A DNA stretch of 64,000 nt from NCBI RefSeq assembly GCF_007747445.1, contig NZ_CP036425.1:496001-560000 (forward strand), read 5' to 3'. Below are positions 44,200 through 53,396 of this stretch, piece by piece (within the stretch, counting starts at the first letter, position 1; each line of letters starts with the position of its first letter). Made by a program: the position numbers and the translations under genes. The DNA is from Poriferisphaera corsica. Lineage in GTDB: Bacteria > Planctomycetota > Phycisphaerae > Phycisphaerales > Phycisphaeraceae. The notes beneath the pieces are model-generated. The model made no database searches, was not told the origin of the DNA, and was given only the letters and a program-made list of their open reading frames with translations.

Positions 44200-45752
44200 T
44201 GTTGTGGTCTATTTGTTTGAGAGTGCAAATGATCTAAACGCAGAACGGGTATATTTTTGAACTCTCTTCGGCCGCTTGGAATTTGTTCTATCGATAAGTC
44301 TTTTTTTATGGTTTCCGCTTCGTCGATTAAGACAATATCGACAGATTCAAAGTCCCAGCTGTCAGGGATGGATAGCTCGAGATGCGAACCACTAGACAAG
44401 CTATATATCAGGGGCATCGTAATATCATCAACAATGCCCGTAGTTGATTGCTGTGCTTTGTGTGGTCTGATATGCACCCCTAATTCATAAGGCATAGAGT
44501 TTAGGTAATGGCTGAGATCGCTATTGAAGCCGATTTGTAAAAATCGTTTTCCTTGTCGATATCGGATCTGGCAATAGCGAAGGTTGACCTTCGTATCGAG
44601 CCAATTTTGGAACTCCTTGTTTACGACACGTTTAATTGCTTGCCGTTCATTTTTGTAGACGATGAAATCAAATTTTTTTGTTTCAATTTGATATGACACA
44701 GTTTTTTTGGGCCAATTCTTTCGCCAGTACTTGGTATTGCGATCAAGAATATCATTAACGAATGCTTGTTCGAACAGAATTTTTAGTGTGTGCTTACCAG
44801 GTTTAAGATCATGGTTTGTGGTTAGATGAATTTCGTTGAAAATAATGTCTGGAGAGACAGATTCATCAATGTTGATTTCATTGCCATCAATCCACATTTG
44901 TCTGACCCAGACAAGGCTATCCAAGCCGGTGATGTTAATAATGTGATCTATATCAAATAGAAGTATGAATACGTATTTGGAATCCTCTTTGAACATACGT
45001 TCTTCTAATCTAATTCGAAGTGGATTCCCGTATAGCCGGCGTGCTAAATCAACTGCGTGTTGTACATCTAGTGTGTCATATTGGCACAAATCAACAAGAG
45101 TGCGGATCTCGGGAGATGATATTGAGGACAGGCTGCCATTGTTGTACGGCAGATTTTCAATTTGCTGGATGAGATTTTCTTTCGCAAAATCTACAAGGTC
45201 TTCACTGATCTGTTGGTACTGATGCCGGCGTGTGATTTCACTATATAAGGTAGCATCAAATTCCTTATTCTCTAATTTGGTGAGTATTTCTTTGCTCGTC
45301 AAATATCGCGCTGATTTTAATGGCTTTTTTGCTTCAGTGATTTGTTTGAGTGGCTGTTTTTTTTCTTTAGGTATCAAATCTAAATAAATGATATGTACAG
45401 ACCATATCGCGCATAACACAATCAGTGGTATGGCGGCCATTACTGCAAGCTGCTTACTCAAGATGTATTTTGCATGAAGTATTGATTTGGGTTTTTTGAG
45501 ATTTATGCCACATTCAGGGCAACAGAAGTCTGTTCCATCATGGATGTTGCTGCGTAGATCATATTTACATTTTCTGCATCGTGGGCTATGCCATCGGAGC
45601 TTTATTGTTGCGGCGTTATACAACAGGAGTGCTATAGCAAGCCAAAGGCCTGAGCTATATGTGAGTGATGTGATTAGTTTGAAAAACACTTTGAAGCCCG
45701 GGGAAAAGTCGATTCGTTGCAGTGTGTTGTTTACTGTCGCATATTTTAACAC
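44196..45752 (-). CDS. Membrane protein with zinc ribbon and large outer domain, unknown function
   Basis: The 518-aa product has a transmembrane helix at about 30-48, a zinc ribbon with the planctomycete-type motif CRKCKYDLR ... CCPECG (C59, C62, C78, C81), a second helix at about 100-123, and a 390-residue outer domain with no recognised homology except a carbohydrate-module-like PGKHTLKILF strand. The start is GTG 45752, uncertain because no clear ribosome site is seen. It is the first gene of a two-gene operon with the interrupted paralogue. The operon is noticeably more AT-rich than its surroundings. No function can be assigned. Confidence 0.75.
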   Translation of the reverse strand: MLKYATVNNTLQRIDFSPGFKVFFKLITSLTYSSGLWLAIALLLYNAATIKLRWHSPRCRKCKYDLRSNIHDGTDFCCPECGINLKKPKSILHAKYILSKQLAVMAAIPLIVLCAIWSVHIIYLDLIPKEKKQPLKQITEAKKPLKSARYLTSKEILTKLENKEFDATLYSEITRRHQYQQISEDLVDFAKENLIQQIENLPYNNGSLSSISSPEIRTLVDLCQYDTLDVQHAVDLARRLYGNPLRIRLEERMFKEDSKYVFILLFDIDHIINITGLDSLVWVRQMWIDGNEINIDESVSPDIIFNEIHLTTNHDLKPGKHTLKILFEQAFVNDILDRNTKYWRKNWPKKTVSYQIETKKFDFIVYKNERQAIKRVVNKEFQNWLDTKVNLRYCQIRYRQGKRFLQIGFNSDLSHYLNSMPYELGVHIRPHKAQQSTTGIVDDITMPLIYSLSSGSHLELSIPDSWDFESVDIVLIDEAETIKKDLSIEQIPSGRREFKNIPVLRLDHLHSQTNRPQQ

Positions 45753-45796
45753 GATTGACGATCCGATGGATTGACTGCACGTTTTGATATATGCAT

Positions 45797-45835
45797 AAAA
45801 AAACCGCTGATCTGAGGAAGATCAGCGGTTTTAGC
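45797..45835. terminator. Strong terminator downstream of the secretin gene
   Basis: CCGCTGATCT pairs with AGATCAGCGG over 10 bp around GAGGA, with a seven-base A-run on the left, making it an efficient terminator for the minus-strand secretin gene. Confidence 0.9.
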
Positions 45836-45855
45836 TCTTTACGCGTTGTTGAGTC

Positions 45856-48800
45856 TTATTGGCTCAACATTACTTCACCGATATTGAAGCTTTCAGCTGA
45901 TTGCTGCATACCTGGGAAGTTCTTTTCTTCTTCTTCGCTCAGGATGATGATCGTTGGTTTGATCAGGATGAGCAAAGTTTTCTCGTCCTTAGCCGTGCTG
46001 CTGTTAGTGAACAGACGGTTGAGGAATGGGATCTTGGAAAGAACTGGTACACCAGCTTCAACTTCAACTTCTTCGACCAAACGCTGGCCACCGAGAAGGA
46101 TTGTGCCGCGGTCAGGAACGCTGACAGTTGCACGCACTTCGGTGATTTCAGTTTCAGGTACTTCGATGAAGCCTTGGAGGACGATGGTTTGATCGTCCGT
46201 GTTGTCATTACCATTATTGATGTCGGTCGTGCCGATGACAGGGTAGCGTTTGAACGGAGCCTTAGCACGGCTGAGGCTTGGGTGAACGGTCAGTGTCACG
46301 TAGCGACGGTCAGAAGAGATCGTGCCTTCAACTTCGAGGAGTGTACCGCTGGTGAGGACAGAGATTGTGATATCCCAGCCTGCAGCATCGGAAACTGGCT
46401 CAAGGTCAGAAACGAACGCGATCTGACGTGCAACGGTGACCCATGCTTGCTGACCGTTAAAGAAGGTCAGGCGTGGGGCTGTGAGAGAGATCGAACGTTG
46501 ATTCGCTTGGGTCGCACGAACGAGCAGGTTGACTTCAAGGTCATCGATGTAGGAGATGCCAAAGTCCATACTGCGGAGTGTACGTGTGAGGCCTTCGCCT
46601 GGGTTGAACGAATTTGGTGAGAGCCAATCAAAATCGCCCTTAGCGTTGGAACGATCGAATGGTGTGAGAGAGGTGGTTGCACCCTGAGCGATGGACATAG
46701 AGTCCTGCCCAAGAGCGATTGGGCCGAAGCCGCCACCGAGGTTATTGAGCTTGAGGTCAAGGTCGACGCCAACGTCTTCGAGGAAGTTCTGATCGACAAC
46801 CAAGAAGCGAGATTCGACATTGATCTGGACCGCACGTGTTTCACGGAGCTGGCTGAGCAAGCCCATGATTTGCTTATGGTTACGTGGGGTGGATTTAACG
46901 ATGAGTTGGCCGTTGAGTTCGCGGAGGCTGGAAACTTCGCCACCGTTGACATCCCATTCGTCGAACTGGCCGACGGTGTCCATGATCAAGTTCATGATCA
47001 TTTCGATGGTTGCTTCACGGTCGAGTTGGCCTTCGTTCTCGTCGTTGTTGCTATCGCTGCCAAAGAGGCTGTTGCTGCTGCCGCCTGAGCCACCTGAAGA
47101 GGTGTTGCTAAGTGCATCGTTCAGGTCGAAGCTTGGAGCGTTTGAAAAGTTAGGCACTTGGACGAGAAGGTCACGGATATCGTAAGTACGAATCTTCGTT
47201 TCCTTCTGAAGGTCACGTTCTGTGGAGATCGTGAGGATGCCTTCGTTGATTGAGTAGCCTAAAGGATCGAATTCTACTTCAGCTGAAACCTGTTGGAGGA
47301 TGAGCTGGAGTGCTTTTTCAGCTGGGACATTGTTGAGTTGAAGATCAACGAGTGTGTCACGATCAATACCAGCGTTTTCCAAAGCAGTCCAGTTGACGAA
47401 GATATTGACGCCAGTAGTTCTGCGGATGAAGTTGACGGTGTTGACGAACTGCCAGTTGTCGAATTCGACGGGGATTGGTTCAGCGAGCTTACGTGTGATA
47501 CGGCTGTTTGCTTCAGCTTCTTCGCCACTCTCTTCGAGACCCTTGAGGCGGGTTTCAGTGAGCTGTGGCCAATCAGCTGGGTAAGTGATGAGCTCGTTGA
47601 TGGGGATCGTACGCTCGTTGTTCATGAGGCTGGACTGAGCGATGGCGAGATTACGCTGGCGGTTAAGCTTGCCAGCTTGAACCATCACCTGGGTGTCCTG
47701 GATCATGTCACGGAAGCCCTTGGCAACGAAGTTCGTTGGGTCAAGGAACAGAGCGTTATCGAGAAGCTCAAGAGCTTCTTCGTATTTCATTTCATCACGA
47801 AGAGCGAATGCACGGCGGATCAGAGATTCAACCTTGGCACGGTTCTCAGCATCTGCACGTTTGCCTTCAATGGTGTTTTTACGATCACGCTTGATCTTTT
47901 CAGATTCGAGCTGATTCTTCAGTGCAATCATTTCAGCTGACTGGATCGCAGCTTCCATTTGGGTTGCATCATTACGTAGCTGTTTGTACTCAACATCCGG
48001 GAGGATGAGGCGAGCACTGTCCAAAGCATTCTTGGCAGAGTTCAGAGCATTCTTTGCAGCAGCAAAGTCTTTCTGGTTTCCGCCTTCAGCAGCATTATTC
48101 ATGTACTGCTGGTAACGGGCACGTGCCTGCTGTGCTTGAAGGACGCGTGACGTTTGAAGATCTTGAATGGGGCTGTTTGGAGATGACTTGGCAGCGTTCA
48201 TTGATGTGATCGCAGCCAGTTCATTCTTGTAAGCCTGATTTTCAGGGTCGTTTTGGATTGCTTGGCCTAGAAGCTTGATGGCAAAGTCGGTCTGACCTTT
48301 TGCTTTTGCTTTCTGTGCTTGCATTGCTGAACGCTTGGCGGCAGCGATGCGTGCGGCCTGCATCAAGTCGGCTGAGCTGGCGATGCTTGCTTCTTCTGCA
48401 GCAGCAGCTTCAGCTTTAGCCTGCTCAAGAGCAATTGCGACTGCTTCGGCTTTTTCAGCTTCAGCGGTAGCCTGTGCTTTGGCAACAGCCTTGGCGACTG
48501 CGGCTTCGCGCTCGGCTTCAGCTTGAGCAAGCTTAGTCGCTTGTTCAGCCTGAAGAGCCTTCAAAGCTTCTTCAGCTTCAGCTTTCGCTGCAGCTTCTTC
48601 GGCTTCGGCTTTCGCGAGTGCTTCAGCCTTCTCGGCTTGAGCTTTTGCGAGTGCTTCAGCTTCTGCAGCGGCTTCAGCTTCTGCAGCGGCCTTGGCGGCT
48701 TCTGCGGCTTCAACTTCTGCGAGCTTTGTAGCCTGCTCAGCTGCTGCGAGAGCTTCTTTTCGCTCAGCAACGGTGCTTGCAAGACTATTCATGCGGCCTG

Positions 48801-49470
48801 CATTAAACCAGCCAAGCTCTGCTCCGGCTTCCTTGATATTTTCAAGGCGAGCCTGCGCTTCATCAAGGCGACCTGCTTTGAGGTCTGCTTCAGCCAACGC
48901 AAGGGCTTTGAGAGCCGTATTGACGTTTGACTTAAGCTCACGCTTGATTTGAGCAAGTCGAGCATTTGCCGTTGCCTTGACAGGTGCATCTGCACCTTCG
49001 CTGGCAATGATCAGCTCGTAAATGGCTGCGGCCTTAGTCGTATCAGAGAGAGTGTCAGCCTCAGCGAGCATTTCTGCTGGCGTAGGGGCTGGAGCCACTT
49101 CTTCAACGACTTCAACAGCTTCTGCGGCAACTTCTATTGTTGCAACTTCAGCTGTTTCAGTGACTTCTGCGACTTTCGCGACTTCGGCCTTTTCGGCTTT
49201 CGGTGCGACTGCAGGAGCTTGATCCAAAGATTTCAGCGATTCGTACAAGCGTACGCGCTGGTCTTTTGGCAGCTGCATCGGGTCGATCTTGTGAAAGATC
49301 TCCCGGGCTGATTGAAGATCGCCTGATTCGAACATGTCCATACCGCTGACATAGAGTTCAGCAGCGGTTGGGGCAGTCGCAGCGGGTTCTTCTGCGTTTA
49401 GGTAAAGTGCTGAGCCGGTGATTAGACCGGTACACACTACGAATACGGAAAGGTGCTGACGGGTGAACAA
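45856..49470 (-). CDS. Secretin-family outer-membrane channel with Ala/Glu coiled coil and TPR region
   Basis: The ~1204-aa protein starts with a signal peptide (VFVVCTGLITGSALYLNA). A TPR-like region (residues about 35-220) is followed by an extended Ala/Glu/Lys-rich coiled coil (about 225-375) and more TPR units (about 395-580). A short STN/N0-like domain (VEFDNWQFVNTVNFIRRTTGVNIFVNWTAL) precedes N-domains and the C-terminal secretin barrel (about 900-1190), which has VSVPDRGTILLGG, VEAGVPVLSKIPFLNRLFTN and LLILIKPTII. This matches type II/IV secretion or pilus secretins. No other secretion genes are adjacent. TTG 49470 is preferred because GGGAGG is 7 bases upstream; a TTG five codons earlier overlaps that site. 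Confidence 0.9.
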   Translation of the reverse strand: MFTRQHLSVFVVCTGLITGSALYLNAEEPAATAPTAAELYVSGMDMFESGDLQSAREIFHKIDPMQLPKDQRVRLYESLKSLDQAPAVAPKAEKAEVAKVAEVTETAEVATIEVAAEAVEVVEEVAPAPTPAEMLAEADTLSDTTKAAAIYELIIASEGADAPVKATANARLAQIKRELKSNVNTALKALALAEADLKAGRLDEAQARLENIKEAGAELGWFNAGRMNSLASTVAERKEALAAAEQATKLAEVEAAEAAKAAAEAEAAAEAEALAKAQAEKAEALAKAEAEEAAAKAEAEEALKALQAEQATKLAQAEAEREAAVAKAVAKAQATAEAEKAEAVAIALEQAKAEAAAAEEASIASSADLMQAARIAAAKRSAMQAQKAKAKGQTDFAIKLLGQAIQNDPENQAYKNELAAITSMNAAKSSPNSPIQDLQTSRVLQAQQARARYQQYMNNAAEGGNQKDFAAAKNALNSAKNALDSARLILPDVEYKQLRNDATQMEAAIQSAEMIALKNQLESEKIKRDRKNTIEGKRADAENRAKVESLIRRAFALRDEMKYEEALELLDNALFLDPTNFVAKGFRDMIQDTQVMVQAGKLNRQRNLAIAQSSLMNNERTIPINELITYPADWPQLTETRLKGLEESGEEAEANSRITRKLAEPIPVEFDNWQFVNTVNFIRRTTGVNIFVNWTALENAGIDRDTLVDLQLNNVPAEKALQLILQQVSAEVEFDPLGYSINEGILTISTERDLQKETKIRTYDIRDLLVQVPNFSNAPSFDLNDALSNTSSGGSGGSSNSLFGSDSNNDENEGQLDREATIEMIMNLIMDTVGQFDEWDVNGGEVSSLRELNGQLIVKSTPRNHKQIMGLLSQLRETRAVQINVESRFLVVDQNFLEDVGVDLDLKLNNLGGGFGPIALGQDSMSIAQGATTSLTPFDRSNAKGDFDWLSPNSFNPGEGLTRTLRSMDFGISYIDDLEVNLLVRATQANQRSISLTAPRLTFFNGQQAWVTVARQIAFVSDLEPVSDAAGWDITISVLTSGTLLEVEGTISSDRRYVTLTVHPSLSRAKAPFKRYPVIGTTDINNGNDNTDDQTIVLQGFIEVPETEITEVRATVSVPDRGTILLGGQRLVEEVEVEAGVPVLSKIPFLNRLFTNSSTAKDEKTLLILIKPTIIILSEEEEKNFPGMQQSAESFNIGEVMLSQ

Positions 49471-49916
49471 CGCGTAGCCTCCCAAGAGCTATGAAAGAAC
49501 GTAAACGTCGGTAGATTGCGACGATCTTCACAGTGCGGATCACTGTGAAGCCAATGGGGTACAGCATATACAACAAATCTGATTTCCCACCAGTGACGCA
49601 GTCTAAACGACCCTTACCGCGTCTGCAAGTGAATGTTGCGACCTTATTTGACAACAAATTCATTCTCAGAAATGAGTAAAAAAAACGCTTGATATCTATT
49701 TACGACTATGTTAAGCCCACAATGAACATTGTTTCATACATTTGACCCAATCGCTCGATCATCGTGAAACTCATAAAAGTCTTTGTTTGTAGGGTAAAAA
49801 CAATGTTTAGTCCGTTGATGCTAAATCTCACACTTGTATAGGTGTGTTATTTTTAAGCTTAAAACCTTGCGGTTTGAATGAAATTAATTGACTATGGCTT
49901 CCGGAGTTTAATTTTT
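49471..49916. other. Intergenic region between secretin and epimerase genes
   Basis: About 440 bases holding the promoters of two divergent genes. AT-rich at 49680-49860. No repeat or RNA element was recognised. Confidence 0.4.
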
Positions 49917-50843
49917 ATGAAAATTCTTCTCACAGGGATAGCAGGCATTTTGGGGGCAACAGTCGCAAGAGCGCTTGATGCGTTAGGACATGAGATTATT
50001 GCGGTCGACAATAGGCCCAATCCTTCAGTACCGATGCGTGTCTATCTTTGCGATTTAGCAGCCCCTAATTTACGTTTGCCAGAGGTCGAAACGGTCGACG
50101 CTGTAATACATTTGGCGAACCTCCCGAACATGATTGGAAAGCAACCAAATGAGGTCTTAATTCAGAATAACGCGATTAATGCCAATGTATTTCACATGGC
50201 AGCAATTTCAGGTGTGAAGCGTGTTGTTTTTGCTTCTTCGATTCAAGCAATCGCCGGTTATGAAGCAAAATGGACGATTCAAGATTTTCCAAGCCCCCGA
50301 ATGACATATTTACCTCTAGATTCGAACATGCCGCAAAATCCCGGATCGAATTGGTATGCTTTGTCGAAAGTGCATGCGGAGTTGATGCTTGAAAATTTGG
50401 CGATGGAATATCCGGGTCGCACGTTTATTGCCGCAAGATTTCCATGGATTCTTACTGAATTACTTCATTGGAAATATATGACAGATAGCATTAATCATCA
50501 GTCATACCCCATACTGAATTATCTAGAGGGGTTTACGTATCTCTCAGTTACTGATGCGGCTACTTTTGTGCTTAAATGCCTTGATTCTGAACTGGTGGGA
50601 TATCATAACTATCTGCCATCACAGTGTTTTCGTTTTTCAGATGTGTCACATAAACGCGTATTCCACGACTTTTTCGCAAGTATTCCACGACGAAATGAAT
50701 CAAATCTCCCCAATACAACGGTTGATATTCGGAAAATTACGGATGAAATTGGCTGGGAGCCGCTTCATCCGCAGTGTCGCGTGCCGTTAGAGCCGATTGT
50801 TGCCAAATACTTTCCGCACTTGGGGTCTGCAATCGCCCCTTAA
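49917..50843 (+). CDS. NAD-dependent epimerase/dehydratase
   Basis: The 308-aa protein has the Rossmann motif TGIAGILGATVARAL and the Asp after strand 2 (AVDNRPN), then HLANLPN, VFASSIQAIAGYE and the catalytic YALSKVHAE (YxxxK). It is an extended short-chain dehydrogenase acting on a nucleotide sugar, probably for surface glycan or LPS synthesis. Substrate unknown. ATG 49917 starts MKILLTG directly at the family start; GGAG lies 11 bases upstream. The frame is open 13 codons further back. Confidence 0.87.
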   Translation: MKILLTGIAGILGATVARALDALGHEIIAVDNRPNPSVPMRVYLCDLAAPNLRLPEVETVDAVIHLANLPNMIGKQPNEVLIQNNAINANVFHMAAISGVKRVVFASSIQAIAGYEAKWTIQDFPSPRMTYLPLDSNMPQNPGSNWYALSKVHAELMLENLAMEYPGRTFIAARFPWILTELLHWKYMTDSINHQSYPILNYLEGFTYLSVTDAATFVLKCLDSELVGYHNYLPSQCFRFSDVSHKRVFHDFFASIPRRNESNLPNTTVDIRKITDEIGWEPLHPQCRVPLEPIVAKYFPHLGSAIAP

Positions 50844-50982
50844 CTTGCCTCGCACCCCCCGATTCCGCTATACTGCTCCGCCCAAAGGGTTTCCCGAATG
50901 GGGCGCTCTATCATTGACAGATCAAAAACACGGGACGCAGCTTGCACCATAACTGCCCCCGCATTGCCCAAAGAGGTGACAC

Positions 50983-51222
50983 ATGGCACATAAAAAAGGT
51001 CAAGGTTCAACCAAGAACGGTCGTGATTCAAACCCACAATACCGCGGCATTAAGCTCTACGGTGGCCAGACTGCAAAAGCTGGTTCTATCATCGTTCGCC
51101 AATGCGGCACCAAGTTCAAGCCTGGCTACCAAGTCGGCATGGGTAAAGACTACACCCTCTTCGCTCTGACCGAAGGTGTCATCGAATTCCAGGGTAAAAA
51201 AGTCCACGTCCGCTCTGCCTAA
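50983..51222 (+). CDS. rpmA: 50S ribosomal protein L27
   Basis: The 79-aa sequence is L27: [29 protein letters not shown], then [33 protein letters not shown] precedes the ATG. L27 lies near the peptidyl-transferase centre. It precedes obgE as in most bacteria, but the usual upstream partner rplU (L21) is absent here. A hairpin terminator separates rpmA from obgE. Confidence 0.97.
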   Translation: MAHKKGQGSTKNGRDSNPQYRGIKLYGGQTAKAGSIIVRQCGTKFKPGYQVGMGKDYTLFALTEGVIEFQGKKVHVRSA

Positions 51223-51257
51223 TAGCGAGTCGACTGCCCAAATAAACAAGAACGCTC

Positions 51258-51293
51258 ACAACGGGTGCCCAGTTAGGTGCCCGTTGTTCTTTA
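51258..51293 (+). terminator. Terminator of rpmA
   Basis: ACAACGGG and CCCGTTGT form an 8-bp stem with a larger internal loop, followed by TTCTTT. Confidence 0.7.
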
Positions 51294-51381
51294 TGTAGAC
51301 AGAATTTGACTACCGCTGATACCGCTACCGATGATGTCTTAGCTGAAGATGATTTCGGTATGCCAAGATAGACTGCAAAAA

Positions 51382-52464
51382 ATGATTGTTGACTCCGCAA
51401 AAATCTTCGTCTCTTCTGGTAAAGGCGGTAATGGCTGCTTGTCGTTTCGTCGTGAAAAGTACATCGCCAAAGGCGGGCCTGATGGTGGTGATGGCGGTGA
51501 TGGTGGCTCAGTTATTCTCAAAGCTTCGCCCGATGTAGAAACGTTGCTCGACTTTGCAGGCCGTCATCACTGGAAAGCGGATAAGGGGCAGCCGGGGATG
51601 GGCAAGAACATGCACGGTAAGGCGGCTGACGACCTGACAGTCAATCTGCCCATTGGCACGTTAGTGTACAACGATGATACCGGTGAATTGATTGTTGATC
51701 TGACCGATGAAGGGCAGGAATACACCATCGCCAAAGGTGGCAAGGGTGGTCGTGGGAACGATCGATTCAAGACGCCCACAAATCAAGTGCCGACCGAGTG
51801 GGAACCGGGCGGCGAAGCTGAAGAGTTTAATCTACGTTTTGAACTTAAACTGATCGCGGACGTTGGGCTTGTTGGCAAACCGAATGCAGGTAAATCAACA
51901 TTCCTCTCAGCAGTTTCAGATGCAACACCTAAAATTGCTGATTACCCCTTTACGACATTAACACCACAGCTTGGTATTGCCTCAATTATTGGTAATCGGC
52001 GTTTGGTTATTGCCGACATCCCCGGCCTTATCGCGGATGCGCACCTTGGTACCGGTCTCGGACATCAATTCCTTCGCCACGTTGAGCGCACTCGTCTTTT
52101 GCTCCACATTATCGAAATTGAACCAACCGATAATTCGGATCCGATTGAGAATTATCACACGATTAGGCAAGAACTTGATGCTTACTCATCTATCTTGGGA
52201 GATAAGCCTGAAGTTCTCGCACTTTCTAAGCTGGATTTGTTGGGAACCAAGGAGGATCAGCAAGTAGCCATTGAGTTGATTCAAGATCATCTCGGCACTG
52301 ATCGTAAGATTTTCCCGATTTCATCAGCAACAGGGCAGGGCACAGAAGCATTACTAGAAGAGTGTTGGCGTTTGCTTCGGGATTCACGTGATCGCGATCA
52401 AAAAGGTTGGGGGCGAGATGATGAGGCAGATGCATACGACCAGCGAGAAGAGAATGATTCGTAA
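51382..52464 (+). CDS. obgE: Obg-family GTPase
   Basis: ObgE is an essential GTPase linked to 50S assembly and stress. The 360-aa protein starts with the Gly-rich Obg domain (IFVSSGKGGNGCLSFRREK ... GPDGGDGGDGGSV), then G1 GLVGKPNAGKST, G2/G3 PFTTLTP and VIADIPGLI, and G4 LSKLDLLG. I choose ATG 51382 because Obg proteins begin a few residues before the FVD..KI strand; the frame is also open to an ATG at 51349. Start is the only doubt. Confidence 0.95.
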   Translation: MIVDSAKIFVSSGKGGNGCLSFRREKYIAKGGPDGGDGGDGGSVILKASPDVETLLDFAGRHHWKADKGQPGMGKNMHGKAADDLTVNLPIGTLVYNDDTGELIVDLTDEGQEYTIAKGGKGGRGNDRFKTPTNQVPTEWEPGGEAEEFNLRFELKLIADVGLVGKPNAGKSTFLSAVSDATPKIADYPFTTLTPQLGIASIIGNRRLVIADIPGLIADAHLGTGLGHQFLRHVERTRLLLHIIEIEPTDNSDPIENYHTIRQELDAYSSILGDKPEVLALSKLDLLGTKEDQQVAIELIQDHLGTDRKIFPISSATGQGTEALLEECWRLLRDSRDRDQKGWGRDDEADAYDQREENDS

Positions 52465-52503
52465 CATCTTCTCATTTAGCGGGCAATCTGGCCTAATGCT
52501 TGA

Positions 52504-53373
52504 TTAAAGTTTGATGTCGTTTTCTGCAATATCAAACACACTGACGCGATATCGTCCCCAAAAAGGCACACTCATTGTTTCGAGTAGTCTGATTTTCCAT
52601 GCAAGACGTCGCATGATGCTTGCACCCGATTCAGGTAGAGTCCGTGACTCGCGAAGTGCCAGTCTTTCGTCCATAATCTCGATTTCATCAATGTCTTTGA
52701 TGACCCAGTGAAATTCAAGCCCGCTTTGCCCCTGATTCGCATGTATCATTTTGCCCGGTTTTAAAAGGCGGCGATATAATTCTGTTTGTGTGTCGAATGC
52801 AATCCGTCCGCCACCAAAGTACCTGCTAATTAAGTCGAAAAATCGTCTGACGTCTTTACGTTCAAAGTAAGGCAGTACTCCCTCAACGATCAGCATGCAT
52901 GGCCCTTCTTCGCGTACAACTCTTTGTATCCAGTTGCTTTCAAGCATCGAATCAACAATGTATTCGCATCGATTTTCTGCGGGGATTAATTTTTCACGTA
53001 ATGCCATGCCTTGCGGTAAATCAAGGCAATACCAGTTTACTTCGCCATTATCAACCCGGTTGAATCGAGTGCTGAGACCGCAGCCTAATTCAACGACAGT
53101 GCCTCTTGGATAATCTGTCATGAAATCGCGGACGTAATCATCAAGTATTTTTCCTCGTGTAACTAATCTAACATTAAGATAGTCCATGAGTGTTTTGTTG
53201 TTTTCAATGATTGAAAAATCATAATCAAGTGTATCGATAATTTCTGCCGCATTTTCATCGCGTATGATAGGAGATGTTTGTTTTTGCTCTATGCCACGTG
53301 CCCACAAGGGGATGAGCATCGTTTCTTCAAATGCGTTAAGGTTGATTTTTACTTTTTGGTTGGGCGCAACCAT
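52504..53373 (-). CDS. SAM-dependent methyltransferase (leucine carboxyl methyltransferase-like/TcmP family), copy 1
   Basis: The 289-aa enzyme has the SAM-binding core VVELGCGLSTRFNRVDNG and the following WYCLDLP strand with an Asp that binds SAM ribose. The EGVLPYF and GGRIAFD segments match the Ppm1/Ppm2/TcmP (LCM-like) family that methylates carboxyl or hydroxyl groups of small molecules or proteins. GAGG precedes ATG 53373. A homologous gene lies 23 bases upstream on the same strand, so the two form a tandem pair. The substrate is unknown. Confidence 0.87.
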   Translation of the reverse strand: MVAPNQKVKINLNAFEETMLIPLWARGIEQKQTSPIIRDENAAEIIDTLDYDFSIIENNKTLMDYLNVRLVTRGKILDDYVRDFMTDYPRGTVVELGCGLSTRFNRVDNGEVNWYCLDLPQGMALREKLIPAENRCEYIVDSMLESNWIQRVVREEGPCMLIVEGVLPYFERKDVRRFFDLISRYFGGGRIAFDTQTELYRRLLKPGKMIHANQGQSGLEFHWVIKDIDEIEIMDERLALRESRTLPESGASIMRRLAWKIRLLETMSVPFWGRYRVSVFDIAENDIKL

Positions 53374-53396
53374 TGTAAACCTCGTTCTGTTTGAAT

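Noticed and set aside
48300-49300. Long A/E-rich open frames on both strands in the secretin region
   Set aside because: They are frame shadows of the Ala/Glu/Lys-rich coiled coil of the secretin gene.
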